Shown here: positions 1-8,569 of the stretch, piece after piece
How positions within the stretch are numbered: the stretch's first letter is position 1
How the letters are laid out: every line of letters starts with the position of its first letter
Source of the DNA: Minwuia sp048007105
Lineage (GTDB): Bacteria > Pseudomonadota > Alphaproteobacteria > Minwuiales > Minwuiaceae
Assembly (NCBI RefSeq): GCF_048007105.1
Contig: NZ_CP180352.1
Location: forward strand, 2,108,001 to 2,172,000
DNA: 64,000 nucleotides
Reading direction: 5' to 3'
Translations under genes and position numbers: made by a program
Notes under the pieces: model-generated
Told to the model about the DNA's origin: nothing
Seen by the model: the letters and a program-made list of their open reading frames with translations, nothing else
The model's database searches: none

Positions 1-1
1 A

Positions 2-136
2 GAGTCACGATTGAGGGCGGTTTTGAGAGAAGACCTGGAGGATCGCAATGACGGTGGCCCTGGCGTCGCAACGCTGCTTCCGATCGGAATTTTGATTGGC
101 GCAGTCGCCTTACCTGATACCGAAGATGGCCAATAA
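2..136 (+). CDS. possible C-terminal fragment of an unknown protein (runs off left edge)
   Basis: This frame is open from the left edge of the window and ends in TAA, giving about 44 residues. It has an acidic, Arg-rich stretch (LREDLEDRND) followed by a hydrophobic run (LLPIGILIGAVAL). No family is recognised. It stops 10 bases before the end of the convergent DUF4304-like gene, so it fits as the tail of a gene that starts outside the window. A chance open frame is quite possible in such GC-rich DNA. Confidence 0.3.
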   Translation, partial: ESRLRAVLREDLEDRNDGGPGVATLLPIGILIGAVALPDTEDGQ

Positions 137-146
137 GAGCTTGCAG

Positions 147-1157
147 TCATCGGTCTGGCAACGGGATCCGTTTTGCCGCATCTCGCATCTTTGCCTCTAA
201 CTTGGGGATTTCCCCGAAATCATAGGCATGGTCTGGTACCGGTTCGCCAATGGCATGGCAAATTTCGACAACTTCCTTCGCGGCATTCAGTGCGCCGATC
301 CTGCGATTTCGCGAGAAGACCTCGCGCGCAAGCTGCGGATTTTCCAGAAGATGCTTCGGCGATCTCGGTGAGGCCATCAGTTCTTCGTAGATCTGATCGA
401 CGGATCGCGATGCCTGCGAGAATACCGACCGTATCATGGACTGGATATGCGCATGGTCGCCCGCCAGTTTGGCGGCACAGAAATTCTCCCGGACGCGTTG
501 TGGCCAGAAATAGGGTGCGTTCCTGGCGTAGAAGTCTTTGTAGACGTTGCTGAACGACGTCCAGCGGTCGATCGCGGAGGCATAGAAGAGTTCGAAATAG
601 CCAGAGATCCTCCGCGCAATGTCGCCAGGATCTCTGCCATCCGGCATGAACGCCCAGGCGGTCGCCGTGTCCCCAGCGAGGCCCCAATACCAGACGACCT
701 CGCCATGCTCTTCCATATGAGTGCCTTCCGGCAGACGATAGAGCAGTTTGCCCTGGTACTTGCGCCGAGTGTGCTCGGGATGGAGGATGGCCTCGGGCAA
801 GTCGTCGTCGAACGGATCCCAGCTTTCCCGATGATACTCGCTCATCAGGTCCGCACCCATGTTCCGATGCACATGCGCCCGTGCGCTGAGGCCCTGGATC
901 GGGCTGCTCACCGGCTTTCCGTCGACCTTCGCGGCCAGCTCGTCGAGGCCGTGAACCAACCCACCCATGACGGCATGGAAACAACCCGGCGAGCGCTTGT
1001 AGCCGGCCGGGACGAGCGCCACGCGCCAGCTCACTTCTTCGCCGTCGCGGCGCCAGTGCGTTGCGCCGACCTTCCGGAACCCGTGTCCTTCGACGGTCTC
1101 GCCGAAGCCGCTGGCGGCGATCTCGATCCGGATCTGCTTTTCCTCGGCGGTGGTCAT
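147..1157 (-). CDS. hypothetical protein, DUF4304-like N-terminal region
   Basis: A 336-residue protein with no signal peptide or membrane segment. The N-terminal part (about residues 15-60, with FRKVGATHWRRDGEEVSW) resembles the DUF4304 pattern of a 'large-molecule, full-length hypothetical' fold, but this is recall of a pattern and not a search result. The rest is charged and helical, with no catalytic motif I recognise. It lies 31 bases downstream of the GST gene on the same strand and may be co-transcribed with it. Function unknown. Confidence 0.7.
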   Translation of the reverse strand: MTTAEEKQIRIEIAASGFGETVEGHGFRKVGATHWRRDGEEVSWRVALVPAGYKRSPGCFHAVMGGLVHGLDELAAKVDGKPVSSPIQGLSARAHVHRNMGADLMSEYHRESWDPFDDDLPEAILHPEHTRRKYQGKLLYRLPEGTHMEEHGEVVWYWGLAGDTATAWAFMPDGRDPGDIARRISGYFELFYASAIDRWTSFSNVYKDFYARNAPYFWPQRVRENFCAAKLAGDHAHIQSMIRSVFSQASRSVDQIYEELMASPRSPKHLLENPQLAREVFSRNRRIGALNAAKEVVEICHAIGEPVPDHAYDFGEIPKLEAKMRDAAKRIPLPDR

Positions 1158-1188
1158 CTGTCGATGATGCCGGATCGCGCATGTTCTT

Positions 1189-1995
1189 TCAATGTTCTGG
1201 ATTCGCGAGAGGTCCCGAGAAGCCGCCCGTGAAGCGGATGTCGCCCTTCTCCAGGCCCTTGCGAACCACGTCGATGCCGCCGGAGCGGATCATCCATTCC
1301 AGCCGGTGGTCGCGGTACTGGCGCTTGAAGGCGCCGCTTTCGACCGCGCGGTAGGCCTTGCCGATGGTGGCGATGGAGGCGGCGGCCTCGTCAGCGGTCT
1401 GCCGCACGCTCTCCACCGCGTTCACCCGGACGAGCCAGGCAGCGAGCGGGCTGCCGTCGGCCGGACCGAGACCGAATCCGGCGGACGAATTCAGATACGG
1501 CGCGACCGAAAGATCGGCGCGGCCGAAGCTTTCGCCGCCGAACCATTCCACGCTGCCGAGTTGCGCCGTCAGCCAGGCCTGGAGATCGTGGGTCTGGGCG
1601 GCCGCAGCGGAGTGCAGCGTCTCGGCCAGTTCGCCTTCGGCCCGGCGGAAATACTTCATCTCGCCGAGGCCCCAATTGATGGCTTCGTAATGCGTGTCCA
1701 TCACGTCCTCGATCATCCGCATGCGGGCGCGGGCGGCTGGATCCTCGGGCATCAGCGCCGGCGCGGGCCAGCGTTCCTCGACGTAGTCGAGCATGATCGT
1801 GGAATCGAAGATCCGGAGGTCGCCGTCGATCAGGAACGGCACCTCCCCGCGCGGGTTGCCGTCGCCGAAATCGCCGGCCACCTGGCCTGAACCGATGCCG
1901 TCGGGCCGCTTCAGGTCGAATGCGACGCCCTTGTGGCGAAGCGCGATCTTCACCTTCTGGGCGTAGGGCGAAAGCGGGTGTTCATAGAGGATCAT
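1189..1995 (-). CDS. glutathione S-transferase family protein
   Basis: A 268-residue cytosolic GST. The N-terminal thioredoxin-like domain (about residues 1-78) starts MILYEHPLSPYAQKVKIAL and carries the substrate-side Pro and the Asp-Ser glutathione contact in EVPFLIDGDLRIFDSTIML. A helical C-terminal domain follows. A longer reading frame starts upstream at 2040, but the ATG at 1995 is preceded by AGGGAGA and matches the usual GST N-terminus. It begins 49 bases after the small DUF2474 gene of the bd-oxidase operon, so it may be read through from it. Substrate unknown. Confidence 0.88.
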   Translation of the reverse strand: MILYEHPLSPYAQKVKIALRHKGVAFDLKRPDGIGSGQVAGDFGDGNPRGEVPFLIDGDLRIFDSTIMLDYVEERWPAPALMPEDPAARARMRMIEDVMDTHYEAINWGLGEMKYFRRAEGELAETLHSAAAAQTHDLQAWLTAQLGSVEWFGGESFGRADLSVAPYLNSSAGFGLGPADGSPLAAWLVRVNAVESVRQTADEAAASIATIGKAYRAVESGAFKRQYRDHRLEWMIRSGGIDVVRKGLEKGDIRFTGGFSGPLANPEH

Positions 1996-2044
1996 GCCGG
2001 TCTCCCTGGATCTGGCGACCGGCCCATGGTGGACCGGCAACCGA

Positions 2045-2146
2045 TCAGAGCGCCAGCCGGATCAGCAGCGCCACCACGCCGAGTGCGGCGACGCCAGCCA
2101 GCCAGTAGAGGACGAACCAGCCCAGCCGCCGCGCGGTGCGCGTCAT
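2045..2146 (-). CDS. DUF2474 single-span membrane protein of the bd oxidase
   Basis: A 33-residue protein starting MTRTARRLGWFVLYWLAG: a short basic N-terminus followed by one transmembrane helix. The start overlaps the cioB stop by one base (TGATG), which implies translational coupling. DUF2474 proteins are the small companion of cyanide-insensitive-type bd oxidases, comparable in position and topology to CydX of E. coli. A role in holding or stabilising the CioAB complex is inferred from this position. It is short enough to be missed by automated callers. Confidence 0.85.
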   Translation of the reverse strand: MTRTARRLGWFVLYWLAGVAALGVVALLIRLAL

Positions 2147-3162
2147 CAGTGATAGCCCTTGTCCGAGTCGATCTTGCCGCGGAAGACCCAGTAGGCGTAG
2201 GCGGTGTAGGCGAGGATGATCGGGATCAGGATCGCGGCCCCGACCAGCGCGAAGGCGAGGCTCTCGTCCGGGGCGGCGGCCCGGTGGATGGTCAGGTCTG
2301 GCGGCAGCATCATCGGGTAGAAGCTGATGCCGAGCCCGACGAAGCTCAGCACGAAGATGGCGAGGGCGGCGAGGAAGGGCTGCAGGTCCCGGCCCCGCGT
2401 CAGGCCGCTCCAGAGCAGCCACGCCGCGCCGATCAGCAGCACGGGCACGGTGTAGGAATAGAGACTGGCCGGCAGGTCGAACCAGCGGTCGAAGTATCTG
2501 TCGTCCTGGAACGGAGTGAGGATGCTGACCAGGCCGATGAAGCCCAGCGTCGCAGCGCCGAGACCTGTTGCCAGGCGGCGCATCCGGGCGGCGATGGCTC
2601 CCTCGGTCTTGAGCACCAGCCAGGTCGCACCGAGCAGCGCGTAGCCTGCAACCACGGCGAGGCCGGTCAGTATGGAGAAGGGAGTCAGCCAGTCCCACCA
2701 GCCGCCGGCATAGGCGCGGCCCTCGATCTCGATCCCCTGCACCAGCGCGCCCAGCGCGATGCCCTGGCAGAGCGCCGCAACCGCCGAACCGCCGGTGAAG
2801 GCGATGTCCCAGACGGGCTTCCAGCGGACGGTGCGCCATCTGTATTCGAAGGCCACCCCCCTGAAGACAAGGGCCAGCAGCATCAGCGTAATGGGCATGT
2901 AGAGCGCTGGCAGCACGATGGCGTAGGCCAGCGGAAAGACGGCGAACAGGCCGCCCCCGCCCAGCACCAGCCAGGTCTCGTTGCCGTCCCAGACCGGGGC
3001 GACCGAGTTCATCATCACGTCGCGTTCGGATTTCGACCGGGCGGTCGGGAACAGGATGCCGACGCCCAGGTCGAAACCGTCGAGCACGACATAGGTCAGC
3101 ACCGCAAACGCGATCAGCCCGGCCCAGATCGTCGGCAGATCGAAGGTGAACTCAGCCGGCAT
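2146..3162 (-). CDS. cioB: cytochrome bd-type (cyanide-insensitive) ubiquinol oxidase subunit II
   Basis: A 338-residue polytopic membrane protein of the CydB/CioB family, with about eight to nine hydrophobic helices. The N-terminus carries the family signature YVVLDGFDLGVGILFP (about residues 24-40), followed by WDGNETWLVLGGGGLFAVFP. Subunit II pairs with CioA to oxidise ubiquinol and reduce oxygen to water without proton pumping. The ATG overlaps the end of cioA by 11 bases, and the small DUF2474 gene overlaps its 3' end, so the three form one translationally coupled operon. Length is typical for the family. Confidence 0.95.
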   Translation of the reverse strand: MPAEFTFDLPTIWAGLIAFAVLTYVVLDGFDLGVGILFPTARSKSERDVMMNSVAPVWDGNETWLVLGGGGLFAVFPLAYAIVLPALYMPITLMLLALVFRGVAFEYRWRTVRWKPVWDIAFTGGSAVAALCQGIALGALVQGIEIEGRAYAGGWWDWLTPFSILTGLAVVAGYALLGATWLVLKTEGAIAARMRRLATGLGAATLGFIGLVSILTPFQDDRYFDRWFDLPASLYSYTVPVLLIGAAWLLWSGLTRGRDLQPFLAALAIFVLSFVGLGISFYPMMLPPDLTIHRAAAPDESLAFALVGAAILIPIILAYTAYAYWVFRGKIDSDKGYH

Positions 3163-4561
3163 GGCCGCGGCCTCCGCCCAGTTGCTGCGCCGGGGTGATT
3201 CCGGCGGCGCGAGTGGGGGGGGCGGGCTCGTCGGCCGGCTTCGGCGGCACCGGCAGGCCCATCAGGCGCAGGATGTAGAAGGTGCCGGCGCCGAAGACGA
3301 AGAAATAGACGACGATGAAGGCGACAAGGGAGGTTGCGACCGCCGGCGCATCAATTGGCGCCAGCAACTCCGAGGTCCGCATCAGCCCGTAGACGGTGAA
3401 CGGCTGGCGGCCGACCTCCGTGGTGACCCAGCCGGCCAGCACGGCCACGAATCCGCTCGGCCCCATAAGCACCGCCGACCAGAGCATGCGTCTGGAATCG
3501 TAGAGCCGTCCCCGGAAGCGGTGCGCCAGGCTCCAGACCCCCAGGCCCAGCATGGCGAATCCGAGCCCGACCATGATACGGAAGCTCCAGAACACGATCG
3601 CCACCGGCGGCTCGTCCTCGTCGGGCACCGTGTCCAGCCCGTCGAGCGGCGCGCTCCACCGGTGTTTCAGGATCAGGCTGGAAAGTCCCGGCACTTCGAC
3701 CGCGTAGTCGATCCGCTTCTCTTCCGGGTTGGGAATGCCGAACAGGATCAGCGGCGCGCCGTCGGGATGGCTTTCGTAATGCCCTTCCATGGCCATGACC
3801 TTGACCGGCTGGTGCTCCAGCGTGTTGAGCCCGTGCATGTCGCCGGCCGCGATCTGGAAGGGGGTGACGAGGGCGGCCATCCACATCGCCATGGAGAACA
3901 TCCGCTGCGCGCGATGGTCGGCACGGTCGCGGAGGATGTGCAGTGCGCCGACCGCGCCGACGACAAAGGCGGTCGTCAGGTAGGCGGCGAGGACCATGTG
4001 AGTCAGTCGGTAGGGAAAGGACGGGTTGAAGACGACCGCCAGCCAGTCCTGGGGCACGAACTGGCCCGCCTCGTTGACCGCGTAGCCGGCGGGGGTGTGC
4101 ATCCAGCTGTTCACGCTCAGGATCCAGGTTGCCGAGACCAGCGTGCCCACGGCGACCATGGCGGTCGCGAACATGTGCAGCCGCTCGCCGACACGGTCGC
4201 GGCCGAACAGCATGATCCCCAGGAAACCGGCCTCCAGGAAGAAGGCCGACAGCACCTCGTAGGCCATCAGCGGTCCCAGAACCGGGCCGGTCCTGTCGGC
4301 GAAGACGGCCCAGTTGGTCCCGAACTGGTAGGACATGACGATGCCCGAGACGACGCCCATGCCGAATGCGACGGCGAAGATCTTCTTCCAGTATTCGAAC
4401 AGGGCGAAATAGACGGCTTCGCGCTTCCAGAGCCACAGCCCGTTCAGCACCGCCAGATAGCTGGCGAGCCCGATGGAAAAGGCCGGGAAGACGATGTGGA
4501 ACGAGACCGTGAATGCGAACTGGATCCGCGCCAGAACTTCCGCATTCAGGGATTCGAACAT
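3152..4561 (-). CDS. cioA: cytochrome bd-type (cyanide-insensitive) ubiquinol oxidase subunit I
   Basis: A 469-residue heme-binding subunit of a bd-type quinol oxidase. His22 in FTVSFHIVFPAFSIG matches the conserved N-terminal heme ligand, and NSWMHTPAGY and GRQPFTVYGLMRTSE are family signatures. It is shorter than E. coli CydA (about 520), as expected for the short Q-loop (CIO) subfamily, and the DUF2474 gene downstream supports that assignment. The ATG at 4561 has GGAGCC upstream; in-frame codons further upstream would add residues not seen in the family. The promoter must lie in the 186-base gap shared with the divergent lipoprotein gene; no clear box was identified. Confidence 0.95.
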   Translation of the reverse strand: MFESLNAEVLARIQFAFTVSFHIVFPAFSIGLASYLAVLNGLWLWKREAVYFALFEYWKKIFAVAFGMGVVSGIVMSYQFGTNWAVFADRTGPVLGPLMAYEVLSAFFLEAGFLGIMLFGRDRVGERLHMFATAMVAVGTLVSATWILSVNSWMHTPAGYAVNEAGQFVPQDWLAVVFNPSFPYRLTHMVLAAYLTTAFVVGAVGALHILRDRADHRAQRMFSMAMWMAALVTPFQIAAGDMHGLNTLEHQPVKVMAMEGHYESHPDGAPLILFGIPNPEEKRIDYAVEVPGLSSLILKHRWSAPLDGLDTVPDEDEPPVAIVFWSFRIMVGLGFAMLGLGVWSLAHRFRGRLYDSRRMLWSAVLMGPSGFVAVLAGWVTTEVGRQPFTVYGLMRTSELLAPIDAPAVATSLVAFIVVYFFVFGAGTFYILRLMGLPVPPKPADEPAPPTRAAGITPAQQLGGGRGHAG

Positions 4562-4747
4562 AAAGAGGCTCCGCTGTCCTCGCAGGGGACGGGTTTGCGA
4601 CTTCCTGTCGATATACGCAGCGTGAATGTGGAACATGCCCGGGCAAATGCGCGCACGGTCACAACGCGCGGCCCCGGCGGTTTCAAGCGGTCCGGAGTTC
4701 CACTAGGCTGCGGTGCCGTGTTTCACCGTTTGTCCCCGGATCCGTTC

Positions 4748-5898
4748 ATGTCTCACTCAGTCAGGCTTCTGGCCAGCGTCGGCGCCATCTCTCTCCTGCT
4801 CGCGGCCTGCGAACCGCCGACCTGGCCACAGTTCGGCCGGACGCCACCGCCGCCGGCCGCGGATGCCGACGGAGAGGAACTCGGCGTGCCGACCGATCAG
4901 GAGGTCTATGCCGGAATCGTCGAGGACTACCGCAAGGACAACTCGCCGGAGGCGGAGGCACAGATCCTCGCGCGCGCCGAAGATCTGTCCCGCAGCGGCT
5001 ACACGCCGGCATCGATCCTGGCAGGCAACCTCTACAGCCAGGGTTATGGATACTCGGGTGACATCGACCACCGGAAGGCGTTCGAACACTACCTGATCGC
5101 CGGTCGCGCGGGCGATTCCAACGCCTATCTCGGGCTGGCGCTCTCGGCAAAACGTCTCGACGACCATGGCGGTTACCAGCCATCGGAGGTGCTCGAGATC
5201 CTCGAGAAATCGGTCCGGGAGATGCCGTCCACCGCCGGTCACATCAATCTGGGCCGGTTCTATGCCGAAGGCTTCGGCCGCCGCGCAATGTTCCGGCCGC
5301 GGAGGCCGAGTATCGCAAGGCTGCAGCGCTGGGCGCACCCCGCACCGAAACCGAGATCGGCAGACTCTATTCCGATCCGGCCCAACCGGAATTCGACGCC
5401 GAGCGGGCGCTGCAGCATTTCCAGGCGGCGGCCCAGCAGGGCGACGAGAACGCGCCCTTCTACATCGCGGACCTGTTCTCGGGCCGCATAGACAGCGTGG
5501 CGCCGCGGCCTGTGCTGGTCGCATCGGCGCTCACGCCGCTGGCCGATGGGGGCAATGCGCGGGCGGCCCTGCTGGTCGGACGCCTGCATGCCGACCCGAA
5601 ATCTCCGGTCTACGACCCGGTGCGGGCAAAGGCCTATCTGGACCCCATCGGATCGGCGAACGCACAGCTGCTTCTGGCCGAAATGTACGCCGCGAACGGT
5701 CCCGATCAGGATGTCGTCGAAGCGGAGATCTACTACAGGCAGGCCATGGCAAGCGGCGAGGAATTCGCCCGCTATCGCCTGGCTGTGATGTTCGTGCGTC
5801 AGGGCGCCAGCCGGTCCAAGGTCCAGCAAACGCTGCAGCCGATGCTGGACGCCGGCGACGAGCGCGCCGTCAACCTGCTGGCGCTGGTCCCGGAGTAA
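4748..5898 (+). CDS. Sel1/TPR-repeat lipoprotein, interrupted by an apparent frameshift
   Basis: A lipoprotein signal peptide with lipobox LLAAC (Cys21) is followed by Sel1-like helical repeats, such as ASILAGNLYSQGYG and AYLGLALSAKRL. The first frame is protein-like up to about 5280 (GRFYAEGFG). The repeat pattern then continues in the frame one base earlier, from about 5281 (PAAEAEYRKAAALGA) to the TAA at 5896-5898 (VNLLALVPE). One missing base in the tract ttcggccgccgcgc at 5271-5284 explains this; after repair the protein would be about 383 residues. Neither half reads on for long in its own frame with sensible sequence. Such repeats usually mediate protein contacts in the periplasm; AlgK-like roles are possible but not shown. 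Confidence 0.8.
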
Positions 5899-5937
5899 TC
5901 CGCGGCGCGCCGGCGATCCTGTGATTTCTCCGGAAAG

Positions 5938-6013
5938 TGGTGCCCAGGGGCGGATTCGAACCACCGACACGCGGATTTTCAGTCCACTGCTCTACCAACT
6001 GAGCTACCTGGGC
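5938..6013 (-). tRNA. tRNA-Phe (anticodon GAA)
   Basis: The minus strand folds as a complete cloverleaf. The acceptor arms GCCCAGG and CCTGGGC pair fully, the D arm is GCTC/GAGC, the anticodon arm is GTGGA/TCCGC with loop CTGAAAA, and the T arm is GGTGG/CCGCC with loop TTCGAAT. The anticodon is GAA (Phe). The discriminator A is followed by an encoded CCA at 5938-5940. It lies between the convergent end of the lipoprotein gene and the infA leader. Confidence 0.97.
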
Positions 6014-6166
6014 GTGACCGCTGCGGTTCGCTGACCGCCGGTCGAGCGCTGCGTATAACCGAGCCCGCCGGTCGGCGCAAGGGCCGGATGCTGTGCCGAG
6101 GGCTTGATAAAATTCCGGCAATTGACCATGTTGCGCCAACCCTGACGACTTGGAAAACGGTGTGTA

Positions 6167-6385
6167 ATGGCGAAAGAGGAACTGCTCGAATTCGAGGGGC
6201 GCGTCGTGGAACTGCTGCCCAACGCGATGTTTCGCGTCGAACTCGAGAACGATCACGAAGTTCTGGCCCATACTTCGGGCAAGATGCGGAAGAACCGCAT
6301 CCGCGTGCTGGCGGGCGACAAGGTGATGGTCGAGATGACCCCCTACGACCTGACCAAGGGCCGCATCACCTACCGTTTCAAGTAG
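6167..6385 (+). CDS. infA: translation initiation factor IF-1
   Basis: A 72-residue protein consisting of a single S1-type OB fold: EFEGRVVELLPNAMFRVELEN, then HTSGKMRKNRIRVLAGD and PYDLTKGRITYRFK. IF-1 occupies the ribosomal A site during initiation together with IF-2 and IF-3. Length and sequence are textbook. It opens the run infA-maf-rng-yacG, which is a common alphaproteobacterial order. No strong Shine-Dalgarno sequence is visible (GGAAAACGG is the best match). Confidence 0.98.
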   Translation: MAKEELLEFEGRVVELLPNAMFRVELENDHEVLAHTSGKMRKNRIRVLAGDKVMVEMTPYDLTKGRITYRFK

Positions 6386-6403
6386 CGCCGGACGGAAGGC
6401 GCC

Positions 6404-6988
6404 ATGCCGCGCCTCATCCTGGCGTCGGCGTCGCCCCGGCGGCGTGACCTCCTGCATCAGATCGGCGTCGAACCCGACGCCATCGAACCTGCCGACATCG
6501 ACGAGAGCCCGCTGCCCGGCGAACTGCCGCACCGGCTTGCACTGCGTCTGGCCGGGCAGAAGGCTGCTGTGGTGCATGCGCGCTTCCCGGGCGACTTCGT
6601 GCTGGCGGCGGATACGGTCGTCGGCTGCGGCCGCCGCATCCTGCCCAAGGCCGCATCGCGGGAAGAGGCGGCGCGCTGCCTCGACCTGCTGTCGGGCCGC
6701 CGTCACCGGGTCACCACCGGGATTGCTCTGGGTCGTCCCGGCAGCGGTGTCGTGGTGCGCGGCGTGACCACGATCGTCGCCTTCAAGCGCCTGTCGCGCG
6801 AGGAGAAGGCCGCCTATCTCGCGTCCGGCGAATGGGACGGCAAGGCCGGCGGCTACGCCATCCAGGGCCTGGCCGACGTCTTCGTCCGCTCGCTGAACGG
6901 CTCCTATTCCAATGTCGTCGGCCTGCCCCTTCAGGATGTCGCGACGCTGCTGGACGGCGCCGGTTACCCTGTCTGGAAACCCCGATGA
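6404..6988 (+). CDS. maf: Maf-family nucleoside triphosphate pyrophosphatase
   Basis: A 194-residue Maf protein. It shows the N-terminal substrate loop ASASPRRRDLL (about residues 6-16), the AADTVV segment with its catalytic Asp, LSGRRHRVTTG, and GKAGGYAIQG near the C-terminal third. Maf proteins hydrolyse dTTP/UTP or modified nucleotides to monophosphates and PPi, which prevents their incorporation. The gene starts 18 bases after infA; GGAAGG before the ATG is the likely ribosome site. It overlaps rng by ATGA, so the two are translationally coupled. Confidence 0.95.
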   Translation: MPRLILASASPRRRDLLHQIGVEPDAIEPADIDESPLPGELPHRLALRLAGQKAAVVHARFPGDFVLAADTVVGCGRRILPKAASREEAARCLDLLSGRRHRVTTGIALGRPGSGVVVRGVTTIVAFKRLSREEKAAYLASGEWDGKAGGYAIQGLADVFVRSLNGSYSNVVGLPLQDVATLLDGAGYPVWKPR

Positions 6989-8352
6989 ACCGCAGCCTCT
7001 ACATCGACAGCGATCTGATGGAGACCCGGCTGGCGGTCATCGAGGACGAACGCATCGCCGAGATCCATCTCGAACGGCCCGGCGGCGAGTCCGGCATCGG
7101 TGAGATCCGCCGCGCCCGGGTCACCCACATTTCCAATGATCTTCAGGCGGCGACACTCGATGCGGGCGACGGCATCTCGCTGTTTCTTCGCGCGACAGAT
7201 GCAAAGGTGCTTGCCGGTGACGGCGAGGGCCGCAAGCCGGCGATCTCGAAACTCGTCCAGCGTGGCCAGTTGCTGACCGTACAGACCGGACGCGATGCCG
7301 CCGACGGCAAGCAGGCGCGGGCCAGTGCCGATATCGCGCTGGCCGGCCGCTATCTGATCCTGCATCCGATGCGCCGGGGTCTGGAATCCGGCAAGCGGCC
7401 GCCGTCCGGGGAACTGGAGGCCGCACTGACGCCGCTCGCCGGCGAGGCCGGGCTGGTGATCCGGCCGCCGGCGCACGCCGCCGATGTTGCAACCGTGGCC
7501 GCCGAAGCCGAACGGCTGGTGGCCGAATGGCGCGAGGCGACGGAGACCGGAGCCGGCAAACCGGGTCTGCTCCGTGCTGCGCCGGGTCTGCTGGAGCGCG
7601 CCTTCCTCCAGTTTGCCGGGGCGGAGCCGGAAACGGTGCTGACGCCCGACCGGGGCCTCAGGGCCGATCTGATCGGGCTTGCCAAGCGCATTGCCCCGGA
7701 TATCGCCGACCGGATCGAGCTTTGCGACGCCGACAGACCGCTTGATCTGGACGAAGAGATCGCGTCGGCGCTGTCTCAGGAAGTCGAAAGCGGCGGCGTC
7801 CGGCTGATCATCGAGACGACAGCGGCGATGACCACAGTCGATGTCGACGGCCGCGGGGAGCCGCGGGATGTCAACGTCAAGGCGGCGCGGGAGATAGCGC
7901 GCCAACTGCGGCTGCGGCGGATCGGCGGGCCGGTGGCCGTGGATTTCGTCAGCATGAGCAGGGCGCCGGACCGCAAGAAGGTGGAGACGGCCCTGCGTCA
8001 GGCCGTTGCCCGCGACCCCGAACCCGTCGATATCGGGACGATCGACCGCTTCGGAATCGCCACGCTTGTCCGGCGGCGTTCGGGTCTTTCCCTCGCTGCG
8101 GAGCTCTGTGAGGCGCCGGTCCGGGCGCCGCATTTCAGCCCAAGCGCGGCTCTCGCTCGGGTGCTCCGGCGTGTGACGCGGGAACTCGACGGCGTCGGGC
8201 CCTTGCCGATGCGGATCGAACTCTCCGAGGACCTTGCGGACGCGGCCGGCGACGACCTGGCGGCAAGACTGTCGGCCCGTCTGGGCCGGCCGCTGACGGT
8301 CGCTTTCGGTTCCTGCGCGGTTGACGCCTTTGCGCTGACGCGTGAAAGGTGA
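6985..8352 (+). CDS. rng: ribonuclease E/G family endoribonuclease
   Basis: A 455-residue RNase G-type protein. The N-terminal S1-like part contains IGEIRRARVTHISNDLQAATL. The catalytic DNase I-like region has TTVDVDGRGEP and IGGPVAVDFVSM, which supply the two metal-binding aspartates equivalent to the E. coli RNase E/G pair, with AAREIARQLRLRRIGG between them. It lacks the long C-terminal scaffold of RNase E and shows no CPxC zinc-link, so it is a short, G-type enzyme for rRNA and mRNA processing. Its start overlaps the maf stop (ATGA), and yacG follows 4 bases after the stop. Confidence 0.92.
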   Translation: MNRSLYIDSDLMETRLAVIEDERIAEIHLERPGGESGIGEIRRARVTHISNDLQAATLDAGDGISLFLRATDAKVLAGDGEGRKPAISKLVQRGQLLTVQTGRDAADGKQARASADIALAGRYLILHPMRRGLESGKRPPSGELEAALTPLAGEAGLVIRPPAHAADVATVAAEAERLVAEWREATETGAGKPGLLRAAPGLLERAFLQFAGAEPETVLTPDRGLRADLIGLAKRIAPDIADRIELCDADRPLDLDEEIASALSQEVESGGVRLIIETTAAMTTVDVDGRGEPRDVNVKAAREIARQLRLRRIGGPVAVDFVSMSRAPDRKKVETALRQAVARDPEPVDIGTIDRFGIATLVRRRSGLSLAAELCEAPVRAPHFSPSAALARVLRRVTRELDGVGPLPMRIELSEDLADAAGDDLAARLSARLGRPLTVAFGSCAVDAFALTRER

Positions 8353-8356
8353 GGCC

Positions 8357-8551
8357 ATGAGCAAGCGGAACGAACAGGACTGCCCGATCTGCGGCAAGCC
8401 GGCGGCGGAGAAGGTCAGGCCCTTCTGCTCGAAGCGCTGCGCCGACATCGACCTCGGCAAGTGGCTCGGCGGCAATTATGTGCTGCCGGGCACCGAGGAG
8501 GCGGACCCCGAAGAGATGATCGAGCATCTGGAGCAGCAGACCCGCCACTGA
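8357..8551 (+). CDS. yacG: zinc-ribbon DNA gyrase inhibitor YacG
   Basis: A 64-residue protein with the YacG zinc site C9-x2-C12 (CPICGK) and C24-x3-C28 (FCSKRC), followed by ADIDLGKWLGGNY, the helix that binds the gyrase B subunit in E. coli YacG. The ATG at 8357 is used rather than the upstream in-frame GTG at 8342, because it places the first Cys at the usual position. It is the last gene of the infA-maf-rng-yacG run and ends 18 bases before the convergent DUF805 gene. Confidence 0.95.
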   Translation: MSKRNEQDCPICGKPAAEKVRPFCSKRCADIDLGKWLGGNYVLPGTEEADPEEMIEHLEQQTRH

Positions 8552-8569
8552 GGCGGACCGCACGCCGGA

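Noticed and set aside
5268..5290. Programmed -1 ribosomal frameshifting in the Sel1 lipoprotein.
   Set aside because: No X-XXY-YYZ slippery heptamer is present, and similar breaks in two other genes point to sequence errors.
3146..5491. A 781-codon open frame on the plus strand through cioA/cioB.
   Set aside because: Its first part is the complement of cioA, with His/Asp/Arg-rich low-quality text; only the 3' third (from 4748) is a real gene.
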